From NCBI GenBank assembly GCA_949316235.1, contig OX438753.1:22934801-22998800 (forward strand): a DNA stretch of 64,000 nt, written 5' to 3'. Each line of letters starts with the position of its first letter. Within the stretch, counting starts at the first letter, position 1. The notes beneath the pieces are model-generated. The model saw only the letters and a program-made list of their open reading frames with translations. It searched no databases and had not been told where the DNA came from. Shown one piece after another: positions 63,590-64,000 of this stretch. This DNA comes from Oegoconia quadripuncta. Its lineage: Eukaryota > Arthropoda > Insecta > Lepidoptera > Autostichidae. The position numbers and the translations under genes were made by a program.

Positions 63590-63715
63590 CTCCAAATTTA
63601 CGAGAGATCTCTTAAGGAGATAAGCGCACCTTTGTACACGACCTATTGTTTGTACTCTGTTATATGTATTTTTTTTTGGTGCAATAAAGAATATAAGAAG
63701 ATTTTTTTGTTAACT
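63590..63715 (+). mobile_element. 5'-truncated LINE 3' end with hairpin
   Basis: Hairpin ATCTC-TTAAG-GAGAT (63607-63621), then AAGCGCACCTTTGTACACGA and GTGCAATAAAGAATATAAGAAG. This is the plus-strand counterpart of 20842-21214 and 725-870. Confidence 0.6.
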
Positions 63716-63744
63716 AGTGAGTGTTAAATTAGTTTTTAAAGCGG

Positions 63745-63969
63745 AAATTTTATTATGTACATACATAAAATCAAGACCTTTATCACAAATAGGTTGGTCA
63801 GAGATATTTTCAATACTTGCACCAACATCCACGGTTCTTTCGAAATCGAGCCGTTCGCCGATAAAAGGTGCAAATATATAGATTTTTTTGTTGGATATTC
63901 CCTCAGATTCACAGGAAGACATGGATTGGCTTTAGTCTCTTTATGTGCCGAAACCACAATCCAGGAATA
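63745..63969 (+). mobile_element. LR repeat copy, diverged
   Basis: GACCTTTATCACAAATAGGTTG-GTCAGAGATATT, CCAACATCCACGGTTCTTTC, a poorly conserved core, and TTATGTGCCGAAACCACAATCC. Three overlapping open frames on both strands here are shadows of the repeat. Confidence 0.55.
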
Positions 63970-64000
63970 AATTGGCTACGTTCCTCTCTGTTCCATTAAA

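Noticed and set aside
1..64000. CRISPR arrays, bacterial operons, endogenous viral genes
   Set aside because: No regularly spaced direct repeats with unique spacers, no ribosome-binding-site-led gene chains, and no capsid, envelope or integrase motifs were seen. The RT-like pieces are all of non-LTR type.

Overview
This 64-kb window is AT-rich DNA of animal type, dominated by interspersed repeats. It looks like part of an insect genome, most probably a moth or butterfly. That is inference from repeat families I recognise: short TC...CTAG Helitron-like elements ending in a GCGGGCGGAAAGCTAGT-type tail, tRNA-derived SINEs, 5'-truncated LINE copies whose RTE-like C-terminal peptides carry W-F/Y-G-H-V, and AATAAA plus short-motif LINE tails. 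There are no bacterial-type operons, no rRNA operon, no CRISPR array, and no multi-exon gene that I can assemble.

Local names used below. SINE-A: tRNA-like SINE of about 340 bp, at least 16 copies. SINE-B: a second tRNA-headed SINE of about 240-260 bp. SINE-D: a SINE-like element sharing its 3' end with a LINE. LR: a repeat with the core TAGTCGCCnTTTACGAyACCC, about 11 copies. R-I to R-IV: RTE-like LINE remnants. L-I to L-IV: other LINE remnants recognised by the RT C-terminal block (W/Y-N-x-L/V/I-P).

Host sequence. Four GC-rich islands stand out. One at about 3.7 kb holds NRF1-, Sp1- and CRE-type sites. One at about 14.65 kb holds a CRE. One at 24.55-24.68 kb holds a short coding exon with an ideal Kozak start and a GT donor. 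One at 47.8-49.0 kb holds a TATA box, several uORFs and an 81-codon high-GC3 reading frame with a signal-peptide-like start, followed by AATAAA. These look like promoters or first exons of one or more genes with very large introns, so most of the window is probably intronic or intergenic.

Layout. 0-8 kb: Helitron-like, SINE and LINE fragments around the 3.7-kb island, plus a 5S-rRNA-like fragment. 8-20 kb: an L-I LINE end, LR copies (one tandemly duplicated), a TA-flanked MITE and several SINE-A. 20-33 kb: a graveyard of RTE-like LINEs, two of them split by younger insertions, around the 24.6-kb exon. 33-47 kb: SINE-A and SINE-B (one carrying an insertion that was later copied as a composite), LINE ends and unexplained unique DNA. 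47-49 kb: the second host gene start. 49-64 kb: two inverted copies of a TIR element, a 66-bp-TIR MITE beside a second 5S-like fragment, a 108-bp foldback element, more RTE remnants and a 15-bp minisatellite.

The most informative signals are the nested insertions with readable target-site duplications, which give a relative chronology; a 3'-terminal LINE hairpin with compensatory changes between subfamilies; and the composite SINE-B element. I found no convincing new gene system.
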